In this document: positions 9,741-20,265 of the stretch, piece by piece
How the letters are laid out: each line of letters starts with the position of its first letter
Position numbering within the stretch: the first letter of the stretch is position 1
Assembly (NCBI RefSeq): GCF_013705725.1
Contig: NZ_CP055481.1
Location: 1,922,001 to 1,986,000, forward strand
Direction: 5' to 3'
Length of the DNA: 64,000 nucleotides
Source: Klebsiella sp. RHBSTW-00484
GTDB lineage: Bacteria; Pseudomonadota; Gammaproteobacteria; Enterobacterales; Enterobacteriaceae
Made by a program: the position numbers and the translations under genes
The notes under the pieces: generated by a model
Seen by the model: the letters and a program-made list of their open reading frames with translations, nothing else
What the model was told of the DNA's origin: nothing
Database searches by the model: none

Positions 9741-10400
9741 GTGCAGTGTAAAGGTTTCCTGTTTGATCTTGACGGGACATTGGTCGATTCGTTACCAGTA
9801 GTGGAACGTTCGTGGTGCAAATGGGCGGATCGGTTCGGTATCCCGCACGATGAAGTATTGAACTTCATTCATGGCAAGCAGGCGATAACCTCGTTGCGTC
9901 ATTTTCTACCCGGCCGCAGCGAAGAAGAGATTCAGGCCGAGTTCACCCGGCTGGAAACGGTAGAGGCGACGGATACGGATGGCATAACGGCGCTGCCTGG
10001 GGCGGTTGCGTTACTCAATACTCTCGACCAGGCCGGTATTCCCTGGGCGATCGTGACGTCGGGTTCGATACCTGTCGCCCATGCACGTCACCGTGCGGCG
10101 GGGTTGCCTGACACCAATGTTTTCGTCACCGCCGAGCGTGTGAAACACGGAAAGCCCGCTCCGGACGCTTATCTGTTGGGGGCTGAACTGTTGGGTCTGG
10201 AGCCGAAAGATTGCGCTGTCGTGGAGGATGCCCCTGCCGGGCTGCTCTCCGGGCTGACTGCTGGCTGCCGGACTATCGCAGTAAATGTGCCTGCGGATGC
10301 GCCGCGGCTTGATGAAGCAGATTTTGTGTTAACGACGCTTGAGAACCTGAAGGTTGAGCGTCTGGTCGACGGCAATGTGAATGTTAGCCTTAAAGACTAA
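9741..10400 (+). CDS. yfbT: HAD-family sugar phosphatase YfbT (HxpA)
   Basis: Protein of 219 aa in HAD subfamily IA. Motif I is FDLDGTLVDS with the nucleophile Asp near residue 9, motif II is VTSGS, motif III the Lys in RVKHGKPAPD, and motif IV VVEDAPAG. The E. coli homologue dephosphorylates hexose phosphates such as fructose 1-phosphate and glucose 6-phosphate. I prefer the GTG at 9741 (ggagg at 9731-9735) to the ATG at 9729, because it gives the family N-terminus (QCKGFLFDLDG). It is cotranscribed with yfbU and ends at a terminator. Confidence 0.92.
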   Translation: MQCKGFLFDLDGTLVDSLPVVERSWCKWADRFGIPHDEVLNFIHGKQAITSLRHFLPGRSEEEIQAEFTRLETVEATDTDGITALPGAVALLNTLDQAGIPWAIVTSGSIPVAHARHRAAGLPDTNVFVTAERVKHGKPAPDAYLLGAELLGLEPKDCAVVEDAPAGLLSGLTAGCRTIAVNVPADAPRLDEADFVLTTLENLKVERLVDGNVNVSLKD

Positions 10401-10411
10401 TCTCATGATTT

Positions 10412-10436
10412 AGCCCCGCACTGGCGGGGCTTTTTT
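10412..10436 (+). terminator. Rho-independent terminator after yfbT
   Basis: The stem agccccgc / gcggggct around loop actg, followed by tttttt, begins 12 bp past the yfbT stop. Confidence 0.93.
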
Positions 10437-10476
10437 ATGCCAAACTTCCAACTCCATCTTCTGACAAGGATAAGTT

Positions 10477-12309
10477 GTGAACGGTGAATTGATTTGGGTG
10501 TTATCTCTTCTTGCCGTAGCCGTAGTGCTCTTTGCCACCGGAAAAGTGCGCATGGACGCTATCGCACTGTTAGTCATTGTTGCTTTTGTCCTTAGCGATA
10601 CGCTGACCCTCAGCGAAGCTTTCTCAGGTTTTAGCGATCCCAACGTCATTCTTATCGCCGCGCTATTTATTATTGGCGATGGTCTGGTGCGTACCGGGGT
10701 CGCTACCAAAATGGGGTCCTGGCTGGTGAAGGTTGCCGGTAACAGCGAAACCAAAATGCTGGTGTTTCTCATGCTTACCGTTGCCGGATTGGGCGCTTTT
10801 ATGAGCTCAACGGGCGTGGTGGCTATTTTTATTCCTGTGGTGCTTAGCGTTTCAATGCGCATGAATACGTCGCCCTCGCGCCTGATGATGCCGCTCAGTT
10901 TTGCCGGACTGATCAGTGGGATGATGACCCTGGTCGCCACGCCTCCCAACCTGGTGGTCAACAGCGAGCTTTTACGTGAAGGGTTACAGGGATTTGGCTT
11001 TTTTAGCGTCACGCCAATAGGCCTGGTGGTACTGGTACTGGGTGTTTTCTATATGCTGGTGATGCGCTTCATGCTCAGAGGGGAAGAGAGCGAGCAAGCG
11101 CGTGATGGCCGTAAAAGAAGCACTTTCCGCGATTTAATCAAAGATTACCATCTGACGGGGAGAGCGCGCCGTCTGGCAATTCGTCCCGGATCGCCAATGA
11201 TTGGCCAGCGCCTGGATGATCTGAAACTGCGCGAACGCTACGGTGCGAACGTTATCGGGGTTGAGCGCTGGAGACGTTTTCGGCGAGTTATCGTTAACGT
11301 AAATGGAGTATCGGAATTTCGCGCTCGTGATGTATTGCTGATCGATATGTCCGCCTCGGATGTGGATTTACGCCAGTTCTGCGGCGAGCAAATGCTCGAA
11401 CCTATGATCCTGCGCGGCGAGTATTTTTCCGACCAGGCTCTGGACGTAGGGATGGCGGAGGTCTCGCTGATCCCCGATTCCGAGCTGATAGGCAAAACGG
11501 TGCGCGAAATCGCTTTTCGTACTCGTTTCGATCTAAACATCGTGGGGCTAAAGCGTGATGGTAAAGCCCTTGATGGCGCGGTGACCGATGAGTCTTTGCA
11601 ACTTGGCGATATCATGCTGGTGGTCGGTAACTGGCGGCAAATTGCCCTGTTGGCTAAGCGGGGCCGCGACTTTGTGGTGCTGAATATGCCAATTGAAGTC
11701 AATGACGCCTCACCTGCGCACAGTCAGGCTCCGCACGCCATTTTCTGCCTGGTGCTGATGGTAGCGCTGATGCTGACTGACGAAATTCCCAACCCGATAG
11801 CAGCCATTATCGCCTGTTTGCTGATGGGTAAATTCCGTTGTATTAACGCCGAGAGCGCATACAAAGCGATTCACTGGCCGAGTATTATTTTGATTGTCGG
11901 GATGATGCCTTTTGCCCTGGCGTTGCAAAAAACCGGCGGTGTGGATCTGGTGGTTAAAGGCTTGATGGACGTAGCGGGCAGTAGAGGGCCATATCTGATG
12001 CTTGGCTGCCTGTTCGTGATGTGTGCAGCGATTGGCTTGTTTATCTCAAACACCGCCACCGCGGTGCTGATGGCGCCCATTGCGCTGGCGGCGGCGAAGT
12101 CGATGGGGGTATCGCCTTATCCCTTCGCGATGGTGGTGGCAATGGCGGCTTCAGCGGCGTTTATGACGCCTGTATCGTCGCCGGTGAATACGCTGGTGCT
12201 TGGGCCGGGTAAGTATTCATTCAGCGATTTCGTAAAGATTGGCGTACCGTTTACCGTGATGGTCATGGTGGTGTGCGTACTGCTGATCCCGGTGCTGTTT
12301 CCGTTCTGA
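10477..12309 (+). CDS. yfbS: SLC13/DASS-type transporter with TrkA_C domains
   Basis: Inner-membrane protein of 610 aa. Two membrane blocks (about 1-200 and 415-610) surround a soluble middle with two TrkA_C-type regulatory domains (about 220-400; [21 protein letters not shown] and [17 protein letters not shown]). Each block has the inverted-repeat signature of the divalent anion:Na+ symporter family ([30 protein letters not shown]). The substrate of YfbS is not established. Start is GTG 10477 ([12 protein letters not shown]), as in E. coli, after an aagga ribosome site. Confidence 0.92.
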   Translation: MNGELIWVLSLLAVAVVLFATGKVRMDAIALLVIVAFVLSDTLTLSEAFSGFSDPNVILIAALFIIGDGLVRTGVATKMGSWLVKVAGNSETKMLVFLMLTVAGLGAFMSSTGVVAIFIPVVLSVSMRMNTSPSRLMMPLSFAGLISGMMTLVATPPNLVVNSELLREGLQGFGFFSVTPIGLVVLVLGVFYMLVMRFMLRGEESEQARDGRKRSTFRDLIKDYHLTGRARRLAIRPGSPMIGQRLDDLKLRERYGANVIGVERWRRFRRVIVNVNGVSEFRARDVLLIDMSASDVDLRQFCGEQMLEPMILRGEYFSDQALDVGMAEVSLIPDSELIGKTVREIAFRTRFDLNIVGLKRDGKALDGAVTDESLQLGDIMLVVGNWRQIALLAKRGRDFVVLNMPIEVNDASPAHSQAPHAIFCLVLMVALMLTDEIPNPIAAIIACLLMGKFRCINAESAYKAIHWPSIILIVGMMPFALALQKTGGVDLVVKGLMDVAGSRGPYLMLGCLFVMCAAIGLFISNTATAVLMAPIALAAAKSMGVSPYPFAMVVAMAASAAFMTPVSSPVNTLVLGPGKYSFSDFVKIGVPFTVMVMVVCVLLIPVLFPF

Positions 12310-12325
12310 TTCCGCAGATAAATCG

Positions 12326-12352
12326 CCCCGGTCATGCATCTGCTGACCGGGG
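12326..12352. terminator. Hairpin between convergent yfbS and yfbR
   Basis: A perfect 9-bp stem ccccggtca / tgaccgggg encloses a 9-nt loop, between the two convergent stop codons. There is no clear T-run, so its action as a bidirectional terminator is a likely inference only. Confidence 0.6.
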
Positions 12353-12362
12353 ATAAGCCTGT

Positions 12363-12962
12363 TTATAAAGGTGAGTCCTGGCTAATTTCATCCAGTGAAA
12401 GATGGAAGCTTGGCACAAATACCTGCATAAAATAGTCCATCTCCTCGCTGCGGCGTGATTCCAGCGTTTTCTCAAGACGACCTTTGGCCAGCAGAAACTC
12501 ATTGTTGCCCGCCGACAGTTCTTCCAGGCACTTAAGATAGGCGCATAGCGCATCAGCCTGTTTAACGAGGGATTTCTCCTCATCGCTATAGTGATGCTCG
12601 TCAATCAGCGGCTCAAAAATATCGCGTAATTCATCAGGAACCATCTCGATCAGCTTCTGCTGAGCGATTTTCTCGATGGCTTTGTATTCTTGCGCAATCT
12701 GCGAGTTGAAATACTTCACTGGAGTAGGGAGATCGCCGGTCAGGACTTCCGAAGCATCGTGGTACATCGCTAACAATGCAATCCGTTCGGCATTAACCTG
12801 GCCGCCAAATTTACGATTTTTAATGGCTGCCAGCGCATGGGCAACCATCGCCACCTGCAAACTGTGTTCGGAGACGTTTTCGGTGCGCACATTGCGCATC
12901 AGCGGCCAGCGGCCGATCAGTTTCAGGCGGGAGAGGTGGGCAAAGAAATGACTCTGACTCAT
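12363..12962 (-). CDS. yfbR: HD-domain 5'-deoxynucleotidase YfbR
   Basis: Protein of 199 aa that removes phosphate from deoxyribonucleoside 5'-monophosphates in the cytoplasm. The metal-binding HD signature is visible as [19 protein letters not shown] (His near 33), [18 protein letters not shown] (HD near 68-69) and a distal Asp in [11 protein letters not shown]. Length equals the E. coli enzyme. It follows alaA on the same strand, 87 bp apart, with a strong hairpin between, so it may be read partly from its own promoter. Confidence 0.95.
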   Translation of the reverse strand: MSQSHFFAHLSRLKLIGRWPLMRNVRTENVSEHSLQVAMVAHALAAIKNRKFGGQVNAERIALLAMYHDASEVLTGDLPTPVKYFNSQIAQEYKAIEKIAQQKLIEMVPDELRDIFEPLIDEHHYSDEEKSLVKQADALCAYLKCLEELSAGNNEFLLAKGRLEKTLESRRSEEMDYFMQVFVPSFHLSLDEISQDSPL

Positions 12963-13011
12963 AGGAACCCTTAATCAGTAACAACGTCGGGGGTCATTGT
13001 GCGCAGGGATT

Positions 13012-13036
13012 GCCGCCGGATGCAAATTCCGGCGGC
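13012..13036 (-). terminator. Hairpin after alaA
   Basis: A perfect 9-bp stem gccgccgga / tccggcggc with loop tgcaaat lies just past the alaA stop. It is GC-rich but lacks a T-run on the minus strand, so it may be a partial terminator between alaA and yfbR. Confidence 0.6.
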
Positions 13037-13049
13037 GGGTCTGACAAAA

Positions 13050-14267
13050 TCAGAGCTGATGGTAACCGGAAAGGAAACGACCGAAGCGGGTGATTGCCAG
13101 TTCCAGATCGTCTTCACGTGGGAGGGTGACAATACGCACGTGATCCGGCCACGGCCAGTTGAATGCTGTACCCTGAACCAATAGCACTTTTTCCTGCAGC
13201 AGGAAATCCAGCACCATCTTCTGGTCATCGTGGATATTGAAGCGTTTGGCGTCGATTTTCGGGAACATATACAGCGCGCCTTTCGGCTTGGTGCAGGATA
13301 CGCCAGGAATTTCGTTAATGAGCTCCCACGCGCGATTACGCTGTTCGTATAAACGCCCACCGGGAACGATAAATTCGCTGATGCTCTGATATCCGCCAAG
13401 CGCCGTTTGAATCGCGTGCTGAGCCGGGACGTTGGCGCACAGGCGCATAGAGGCCAGCATTTCCAGGCCTTCAATATAGCCCTTCGCGTGCTTCTTCGGC
13501 CCGTTAAGCACCATCCAGCCCTGACGGAAGCCTGCAACGCGGTATGTTTTTGACAGGCCGTTAAAGGTGATGGTGAGCAGGTCCGGCGCCAGCGGCGCGA
13601 TAGAGTGGTGCTGTGCGTGATCGTAGAGGATCTTGTCGTAGATCTCATCGGCGAAAATAATCAGATTATGCTGACGGGCGATCTCGACGATCTCCATCAG
13701 CAGCTCTTTTGAATACACCGCACCCGTTGGGTTATTCGGGTTGATAATCACAATGCCGCGAGTACGCGGAGTGATTTTAGCGCGGATATCATCGAGGTCC
13801 GGGAACCAGTCGGAAGACTCATCACAAAGGTAGTGCACCGCTTTTCCGCTGGAAAGAGACACTGCGGCGGTCCATAAAGGATAATCGGGCGCGGGTACCA
13901 GCATCTCATCGCCGCTATTAAGCAGCGCCTGCATGGCCTGCACGATAAGCTCAGAAACCCCGTTACCGATATAGATATCTTCGACCGTGACATCGCGCAT
14001 GCCGCGGGCCTGGTAGTGCTGCATAATGGCTTTGCGGGCGGAATAGAGGCCCTTAGAGTCGCAGTAGCCCTGGGCTGTCGGGAGATTTCGGATGACGTCG
14101 ACGAGAATTTCATCAGGTGCGTCAAAGCCAAACGGCGCCGGGTTGCCGATGTTCAGCTTCAGGACTTTATTGCCTTCTTCTTCAAGGCGTTTAGCCTCTT
14201 TCAGAACCGGGCCGCGGATATCGTAACAGACGTTATCTAACTTGCTGGATTTTTCGATGGGGGACAT
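13050..14267 (-). CDS. alaA: Glutamate-pyruvate (alanine) aminotransferase AlaA
   Basis: Protein of 405 aa, a class I/II PLP-dependent aminotransferase that makes L-alanine from pyruvate and glutamate. PLP-binding elements are GNGVSELI (about 101-108), IINPNNPTGAVY (174-185), DEIYDK (207-212) and the Schiff-base lysine K240 in FNGLSKTYRVAG. Length equals the E. coli enzyme (formerly YfbQ). It is transcribed leftward, divergent from lrhA across a long non-coding region. Confidence 0.97.
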   Translation of the reverse strand: MSPIEKSSKLDNVCYDIRGPVLKEAKRLEEEGNKVLKLNIGNPAPFGFDAPDEILVDVIRNLPTAQGYCDSKGLYSARKAIMQHYQARGMRDVTVEDIYIGNGVSELIVQAMQALLNSGDEMLVPAPDYPLWTAAVSLSSGKAVHYLCDESSDWFPDLDDIRAKITPRTRGIVIINPNNPTGAVYSKELLMEIVEIARQHNLIIFADEIYDKILYDHAQHHSIAPLAPDLLTITFNGLSKTYRVAGFRQGWMVLNGPKKHAKGYIEGLEMLASMRLCANVPAQHAIQTALGGYQSISEFIVPGGRLYEQRNRAWELINEIPGVSCTKPKGALYMFPKIDAKRFNIHDDQKMVLDFLLQEKVLLVQGTAFNWPWPDHVRIVTLPREDDLELAITRFGRFLSGYHQL

Positions 14268-15149
14268 GAACCTTTGACCTTTTAGCTGTTATCGCCACTC
14301 CCTGCCGTGGAAGTCAGCACGGAATAATGTACTCCGCATCCCCGCTGTTTTGAAGGGTTAACAGGAGAAGATTTTGCCATAAATGTTTTTTTAGTGTAAT
14401 CAATTTGCCTGTGGAATGGTCGGTTAGTTTATACAATATACCTAATATGCTTAATGTCGTGGTTTTATGTTGTGCATGCGTGATTTTTTATGAAAGTTTA
14501 TCTGGTTTGTACTTAAGGAAGGCGACGGGCGCTGGTTTTTTGCGCATAAAACACGTTATCCATTTTTGACAACTTTAACTCACAATACACTGAAGTTTGT
14601 AACAAACGTGGCAGTCATTTTTTAATGGAAAACATTTAATAAATTAATGAATCTTATTTTTTGAAAGGAATATTCTTAGATTTGTTAATTTAATTAAGGT
14701 GCTGAAAAATGTTTAAAATCACCTGAGATAATACTGAATAACACTTATAAATATTGCGGTTTTCGGTTAGAATATCGCCGTTAATAGTGATATGCCGCTA
14801 TGTCAGGCAGCGTTTTCTATTAATACATTGTTATTGCAGGTTTTTTTGTTTGTCTTTCCTGAGGCTACAACAAGATTTACTTGCTTGTAGATAGCAGATA
14901 ATGGTCGTTGATGGCATATTTTATGCGTTACATCACATAAAGCGGGAATACCGTAATTAAAAGCGCTTAGGTCTACGAACAAAATATTACTCAAAAATTC
15001 CGCACATTTGCTGCGGACGAGTGTTTTCAAATGCAATAACGTTCTTCCAGTTGTTCATCCATTGCGGATAACACGAGGCTTAAGGAATAGCCGGAAGCTG
15101 GACACAGCATCAACAAGGCAAGAATCAGTCGCCTGTAAGTGAAGCAAAT
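14268..15149. promoter_or_regulatory. Long alaA / lrhA non-coding region (882 bp)
   Basis: The stretch is strongly AT-rich between about 14380 and 14780, unlike the genes on either side, and must hold the divergent alaA and lrhA promoters plus a long lrhA leader. A 77-codon frame on the minus strand (14803-15036) has no ribosome site or recognisable protein, and I treat it as chance. The long gap matches E. coli, where lrhA is controlled by distant upstream sites (RcsAB, self-regulation). I see no terminator-type hairpin that would mark an sRNA. Confidence 0.55.
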
Positions 15150-16076
15150 ATGATAAATGAAAATCGCCCGATACTAAATTTAGACCTCGATTTACTGAGA
15201 ACCTTTGTTGCCGTCGCCGATCTCAATACGTTTGCCGCTGCCGCCGTGGCGGTGTGTCGTACACAGTCAGCGGTAAGCCAGCAGATGCAACGACTGGAGC
15301 AACTGGTTGGAAAAGAACTCTTTGCTCGCCACGGGCGCAATAAATTACTCACGGAACAGGGTATTCAGCTACTGGGGTATGCGCGGAAAATTCTGCGCTT
15401 CAATGATGAAGCCTGCATGTCGTTAATGTTCGGCAGCCTACAGGGAACGCTAACCATCGGCGCATCCGATGAGACGGCGGATACAATTCTGCCGTTCTTA
15501 TTGAATCGAATCGGAAGTTTTTATCCCAAATTGACGCTGGAAATCAAAGTTCTTAGCCATGTTGATGTAGTAGAGATGCTAAAGAATGGGGTGATTGATC
15601 TCGCGCTGACAACCCGTCAAACGGACAACTTAGAGACGTTGACGTTACGTCGCTCGCCGACGCTGTGGTACTGCGCAGCAGATTATGACCTTCCACAAGG
15701 CGAATCTATACCGCTTATCTTACTGGATGCGCCGGGTCCGTTCCGGGAGGATATCATTTCGGTACTCAATACGGCCCAGTTGCCCTGGCATCTGGCCCAT
15801 GCGGCATCCTCACTGGCGGGCGTTAATGCCGCGGTGAAGGCTGGGCTTGGCGTGACCGCGCAACCCGTTGAAATGATGAACCCGGCGCTCCGGGTGCCGG
15901 GCAGGAGCGATGGCTTACCTGTTTTGCCGGATACACACTATGTGTTGCTCTGCGATCCACAGAAGGCCAGTGAGTTATCTCGCACCATTTTCCAGTCTCT
16001 AAGTGCGGATCGCGAACTGTTGTCAACAGAGCATGTTTATACCCCTGAAGGGGGAGATAATTCCCTGGTTTCCTGA
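15150..16076 (+). CDS. lrhA: LysR-type regulator LrhA
   Basis: Protein of 308 aa (E. coli: 312). The N-terminal winged helix-turn-helix (about residues 11-70; [39 protein letters not shown]) is almost unchanged from E. coli LrhA. The effector domain from about residue 120 on ([20 protein letters not shown]) is clearly more divergent. In E. coli LrhA represses flhDC, affects RpoS and represses type 1 fimbriae through fimE. That makes its position one operon away from a fimbrial switch interesting, though no link is shown here. A 12-bp-stem terminator follows. Confidence 0.93.
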   Translation: MINENRPILNLDLDLLRTFVAVADLNTFAAAAVAVCRTQSAVSQQMQRLEQLVGKELFARHGRNKLLTEQGIQLLGYARKILRFNDEACMSLMFGSLQGTLTIGASDETADTILPFLLNRIGSFYPKLTLEIKVLSHVDVVEMLKNGVIDLALTTRQTDNLETLTLRRSPTLWYCAADYDLPQGESIPLILLDAPGPFREDIISVLNTAQLPWHLAHAASSLAGVNAAVKAGLGVTAQPVEMMNPALRVPGRSDGLPVLPDTHYVLLCDPQKASELSRTIFQSLSADRELLSTEHVYTPEGGDNSLVS

Positions 16077-16130
16077 AGGGCAAAAAGCTAACAAACATCA
16101 CAAAAACTGGTAACAAAATGTAAGTGTAAA

Positions 16131-16176
16131 AAAGAACCACAGAAAGCTGAAATGGGCACTGTGGTTCTTTTTTTTC
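16131..16176 (+). terminator. Rho-independent terminator after lrhA
   Basis: The perfect 12-bp stem aaagaaccacag / ctgtggttcttt encloses a 16-nt loop and is followed by a run of T, 54 bp past the lrhA stop. Confidence 0.92.
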
Positions 16177-16734
16177 AAATTTTATTGAAGAATTGAATAT
16201 ATTATTGATTTGTTTTTATTAAAATCAGTGAGTTAGTTTTGCGCTTCATCCCACTTCTGTACTTTTCTCGGCACTTTCAATACTTCCTGCTAATGTTAAA
16301 AAACCGGATGGTTTGTTGCTGTTTTTGGGGTTCAATTAACAAAAGCGTGTCACAGATCAAGAAAATACCCCTCCTTAGGGGGAGGAATCGTGGCTAAATC
16401 CTGTCAAAATAGCCGGGTAATTTTGATTTACGATTGAAACGGACACGATTCAACAGCATTAAATCCGAATGGTATGCAAGGTTATTCCGCATCAAAGGGC
16501 ATTTAATGTTAATGAAAAAAATCAAATGTAAATTAATGTTGTTAAAACTTTTGTTGAAGTTGACAAAAGGTTAATGAAAGGAGTAAAAAGCCACCGCAAC
16601 TGGCCTTCCGCATCAACCAGGGACGCTTTTTTGCACGGCTATTTTTTTATTCCTCCCCGTGAAACGCTGTGGCGTTCATCTGCCAGTAAGAGCAGAGGGT
16701 TTTAGCGCTACACTTTTTTGGTAAAGCTTTGCGT
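16177..16734 (+). promoter_or_regulatory. nuo operon promoter and leader region
   Basis: About 560 bp without a gene precede nuoA. A TTGACA box occurs at 16560-16565, but a matching -10 element 16-18 bp on is poor, so the promoter is not assigned. A short GC stem (cctcc / ggagg) lies at 16370-16385. In E. coli the nuo promoter also lies well upstream with FNR, ArcA, NarL, IHF and Fis control; I cannot map those sites here. Confidence 0.5.
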
Positions 16735-17175
16735 ATGTCAACATCCACTGAAGTCATCGCTCATCATTGGGCATTCGCTATATTTCTCATCATCGCTATC
16801 GGTCTGTGCTGCCTGATGCTTGTCGGCGGCTGGTACCTCGGCGGACGCGCACGCGCGCGTAGCAAGAACACGCCATTTGAATCCGGGATCGACTCCGTTG
16901 GTTCAGCTCGCTTACGCCTTTCTGCGAAGTTTTATCTGGTTGCCATGTTCTTCGTTATCTTCGACGTGGAAGCCCTGTATCTCTACGCATGGTCGACTTC
17001 TATCCGTGAAAGCGGTTGGGTCGGCTTTGTGGAAGCCGCAATTTTCATTTTAGTGTTACTGGCTGGTCTGGTTTACCTCGTTCGTATCGGCGCACTGGAC
17101 TGGACGCCTGCGCGCTCCCGTCGCACGCTGGTTAACCCGGAAACAGACAGTCCCACTAACCGTCATACGCAGTAA
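16735..17175 (+). CDS. nuoA: NADH-quinone oxidoreductase subunit A
   Basis: Membrane subunit of complex I, 146 aa, with three hydrophobic helices (about 15-35, 70-90, 98-118). The conserved loop [18 protein letters not shown] lies between helices 1 and 2. It sits at the junction of the membrane arm with the quinone-binding arm. I chose ATG 16735; an in-frame TTG two codons upstream aligns with the start used in E. coli (MSMSTSTE) and has ggtaa before it, so the true start could be 16729. First gene of the 13-gene nuo operon. Confidence 0.93.
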   Translation: MSTSTEVIAHHWAFAIFLIIAIGLCCLMLVGGWYLGGRARARSKNTPFESGIDSVGSARLRLSAKFYLVAMFFVIFDVEALYLYAWSTSIRESGWVGFVEAAIFILVLLAGLVYLVRIGALDWTPARSRRTLVNPETDSPTNRHTQ

Positions 17176-17190
17176 AAGCGAGGCAATAAG

Positions 17191-17865
17191 ATGGATTATA
17201 CGCTCACCCGCATCGATCCTAACGGTGAGAACGACCGTTACCCCCTGCAAAAACAGGAGATCGTAACTGACCCCCTTGAGCAAGAAGTCAACAAAAGCGT
17301 GTATATGGGGAAACTCGAACACGCGTTGCATGACATGGTGAACTGGGGCCGTAAGAACTCAATCTGGCCTTATAACTTTGGCCTTTCTTGCTGCTATGTG
17401 GAAATGGTGACGTCCTTTACCGCGGTGCACGATGTTGCGCGTTTTGGCGCTGAAGTGCTGCGTGCTTCCCCGCGTCAGGCGGACCTGATGGTAGTGGCGG
17501 GCACCTGCTTCACCAAAATGGCCCCGGTTATTCAGCGTCTTTATGATCAGATGCTGGAGCCAAAGTGGGTTATCTCCATGGGTGCATGCGCTAACTCCGG
17601 CGGTATGTACGATATTTACTCTGTCGTACAGGGGGTGGATAAGTTCATTCCGGTTGATGTTTACATCCCGGGCTGCCCGCCGCGTCCGGAAGCTTATATG
17701 CAGGCGCTGATGCTGCTGCAGGAATCCATTGGTAAAGAGCGCCGTCCTCTCTCGTGGGTGGTTGGCGATCAGGGCGTGTATCGCGCCAACATGCAGTCGG
17801 AACGCGAGCGTAAACGCGGCGAACGTATTGCAGTGACCAATCTGCGGACTCCGGACGAGATTTAA
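17191..17865 (+). CDS. nuoB: NADH-quinone oxidoreductase subunit B
   Basis: Peripheral subunit of 224 aa that carries iron-sulfur cluster N2, the last electron carrier before quinone. The cysteines appear as the adjacent pair in GLSCCYVEM (near residue 67), one in VAGTCFTKM and one in [10 protein letters not shown]. It shapes the quinone pocket together with NuoD and NuoH. Length matches the E. coli protein closely. Confidence 0.97.
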   Translation: MDYTLTRIDPNGENDRYPLQKQEIVTDPLEQEVNKSVYMGKLEHALHDMVNWGRKNSIWPYNFGLSCCYVEMVTSFTAVHDVARFGAEVLRASPRQADLMVVAGTCFTKMAPVIQRLYDQMLEPKWVISMGACANSGGMYDIYSVVQGVDKFIPVDVYIPGCPPRPEAYMQALMLLQESIGKERRPLSWVVGDQGVYRANMQSERERKRGERIAVTNLRTPDEI

Positions 17866-17953
17866 CTTGCGCCTGCGGGCGGGAAAAAGACTTCGCAAAT
17901 CAATCTACTAAAGCAGCGAAGCCTCGCCCGGCAGTCACCACGGACCTTTTGCA

Positions 17954-19762
17954 ATGGTGAACAATATGACCGATTTAACTGCGCATGATGCCGCACCAGC
18001 CTGGCAAACCCGCGATCACCTTGATGACCCGGTGATCGGCGAACTGCGCAACCGTTTTGGGCCGGATGCCTTTACCGTTCAGCCAACCCGCACCGGCGTT
18101 CCGGTGGTTTGGGTGAAGCGTGAACAGCTGCTTGAGGTGGGTGATTTCCTGAAGAGATTACCAAAGCCTTACGTAATGCTGTTTGACCTACACGGCATGG
18201 ACGAACGTCTGCGCACGCACCGCGACGGTTTACCCGCAGCGGATTTTTCCGTTTTCTATCACCTGATTTCAGTCGATCGCAATCGCGACATCATGCTCAA
18301 GGTTGCGCTGTCGGAAAACGATCTGCACCTGCCGACCTTTACCAAACTGTATCCCAATGCCAACTGGTATGAGCGTGAAACCTGGGAGATGTTTGGCGTC
18401 ACCTTCGATGGTCACCCGAATTTGCGTCGCATCATGATGCCGTCAACCTGGGAAGGCCATCCGCTGCGTAAAGACTATCCGGCCCGCGCCACCGAATTCG
18501 ATCCGTTTGAGCTGACCAAAGCTAAGCAGGATCTGGAAATGGAAGCGTTGACCTTCAAACCGGAAGAGTGGGGCATGAAGCGCGGCACCGAAAACGAGGA
18601 CTTCATGTTCCTCAACCTCGGCCCGAACCACCCGTCTGCCCACGGTGCATTCCGTATTATTCTGCAGCTGGATGGCGAAGAGATTGTCGACTGCGTGCCG
18701 GATATCGGTTACCACCATCGTGGTGCTGAGAAAATGGGCGAACGCCAGTCCTGGCACAGCTACATCCCGTACACCGACCGTATCGAATACCTCGGCGGCT
18801 GCGTCAACGAGATGCCGTACGTGCTGGCGGTAGAGAAACTGGCGGGGATAACCGTGCCGGATCGCGTCAACGTGATTCGCGTGATGCTCTCCGAGCTGTT
18901 CCGCATTAACAGCCACCTGCTCTATATCTCAACCTTTATTCAGGACGTCGGCGCGATGACGCCGGTGTTCTTCGCCTTTACCGACCGCCAGAAAATCTAC
19001 GATCTGGTGGAAGCGATTACCGGCTTCCGTATGCACCCGGCCTGGTTCCGCATCGGCGGCGTCGCCCACGACCTGCCGCGCGGTTGGGATCGTCTGCTGC
19101 GTGAATTCCTTGAGTGGATGCCAAAGCGTCTGGACTCCTACGAGAAAGCCGCGCTGCGTAACACCATCCTGATTGGCCGTTCAAAAGGGGTGGCTGCTTA
19201 TGGCGCGAAAGAGGCGCTGGAGTGGGGCACCACAGGGGCTGGCCTGCGTGCCACCGGTATTGGTTTCGACGTTCGTAAATGGCGTCCCTATTCTGGTTAT
19301 GAAAACTTCGACTTTGAAATCCCGACCGGCGGCGGCGTGTCCGACTGCTACACCCGCGTGATGCTAAAAGTGGAAGAGCTGCGCCAGAGCCTGCGCATTC
19401 TTCAGCAGTGCCTCGATAACATGCCGGAAGGCCCGTTCAAAGCGGATCACCCGCTGACCACGCCGCCGCCGAAAGAGCGCACGCTGCAGCATATCGAAAC
19501 CCTGATTACGCACTTCCTGCAGGTTTCCTGGGGCCCGGTCATGCCAGCCAATGAATCCTTCCAGATGGTTGAAGCGACGAAGGGTATTAACAGTTACTAC
19601 CTGACCAGCGACGGCAGCACCATGAGCTACCGCACCCGCATCCGTACGCCGAGCTATGCGCACCTGCAGCAGATCCCGGCGGCGATTCGCGGCAGCCTGG
19701 TATCAGACCTGATCGTCTATCTGGGTAGTATCGATTTTGTTATGTCAGACGTGGACCGCTAA
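17954..19762 (+). CDS. nuoC: NADH-quinone oxidoreductase fused subunit C/D
   Basis: Protein of 602 aa joining the 30-kDa (NuoC, about 1-190) and 49-kDa (NuoD, about 210-602) subunits, a fusion normal in E. coli and relatives. The C half shows [20 protein letters not shown]; the D half starts at [15 protein letters not shown] and holds the quinone-site residues in that His-rich loop and in GYHHRGAEK. Start at ATG 17954 ([10 protein letters not shown]) as in E. coli. An 88-bp gap from nuoB is non-coding. Confidence 0.97.
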   Translation: MVNNMTDLTAHDAAPAWQTRDHLDDPVIGELRNRFGPDAFTVQPTRTGVPVVWVKREQLLEVGDFLKRLPKPYVMLFDLHGMDERLRTHRDGLPAADFSVFYHLISVDRNRDIMLKVALSENDLHLPTFTKLYPNANWYERETWEMFGVTFDGHPNLRRIMMPSTWEGHPLRKDYPARATEFDPFELTKAKQDLEMEALTFKPEEWGMKRGTENEDFMFLNLGPNHPSAHGAFRIILQLDGEEIVDCVPDIGYHHRGAEKMGERQSWHSYIPYTDRIEYLGGCVNEMPYVLAVEKLAGITVPDRVNVIRVMLSELFRINSHLLYISTFIQDVGAMTPVFFAFTDRQKIYDLVEAITGFRMHPAWFRIGGVAHDLPRGWDRLLREFLEWMPKRLDSYEKAALRNTILIGRSKGVAAYGAKEALEWGTTGAGLRATGIGFDVRKWRPYSGYENFDFEIPTGGGVSDCYTRVMLKVEELRQSLRILQQCLDNMPEGPFKADHPLTTPPPKERTLQHIETLITHFLQVSWGPVMPANESFQMVEATKGINSYYLTSDGSTMSYRTRIRTPSYAHLQQIPAAIRGSLVSDLIVYLGSIDFVMSDVDR

Positions 19763-19764
19763 TT

Positions 19765-20265
19765 ATGCACGAGAATCAACAACCACAAACCGAGGCTTTT
19801 GAGCTGAGTGCGGCAGAGCGTGAGGCGATTGAGCACGAAAAGCACCACTACGAAGACCCGCGTGCGGCGTCCATTGAAGCGCTGAAGATCGTTCAGAAGC
19901 AGCGCGGCTGGGTGCCGGACGGCGCAATCTACGCTATCGCCGATGTGCTGGGGATCCCGGCCAGCGACGTAGAAGGCGTGGCAACGTTCTACAGTCAGAT
20001 TTTCCGCCAGCCAGTAGGCCGTCACGTGATTCGCTACTGCGACAGCGTGGTGTGCCATATCACTGGTTTCCAGGGCATTCAGTCGGCTATCGAGAAGAAA
20101 CTGGACATCAAACCGGGTCAAACCACTTTTGATGGCCGTTTCACTCTGCTGCCGACCTGTTGCCTGGGCAACTGCGACAAGGGGCCGACGATGATGATTG
20201 ATGAGGACACTCACAGTTATCTGACGCCGGAAGCGATTCCTGACCTCCTGGAGCGGTATAAATGA
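19765..20265 (+). CDS. nuoE: NADH-quinone oxidoreductase subunit E
   Basis: Thioredoxin-fold subunit of 166 aa that binds the [2Fe-2S] cluster N1a. Its four cysteines appear in CDSVVCHI and [12 protein letters not shown]. It belongs to the NADH dehydrogenase module with NuoF and NuoG. It starts two bases after nuoCD and overlaps nuoF by 4 bp. Confidence 0.97.
   Translation: MHENQQPQTEAFELSAAEREAIEHEKHHYEDPRAASIEALKIVQKQRGWVPDGAIYAIADVLGIPASDVEGVATFYSQIFRQPVGRHVIRYCDSVVCHITGFQGIQSAIEKKLDIKPGQTTFDGRFTLLPTCCLGNCDKGPTMMIDEDTHSYLTPEAIPDLLERYK

Noticed and set aside
14803..15036. 77-codon frame on the minus strand upstream of lrhA
   Set aside because: No ribosome site, no recognisable sequence and AT-rich composition; length is within chance.
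16368..16385. cccctcc ttag ggggagg as an operator or terminator
   Set aside because: It is partly a mirror repeat; only five bases pair as an inverted repeat, and no T-run follows.
17954..19762. nuoC and nuoD fusion as an oddity
   Set aside because: The fused NuoCD chain is the normal state in E. coli and relatives.
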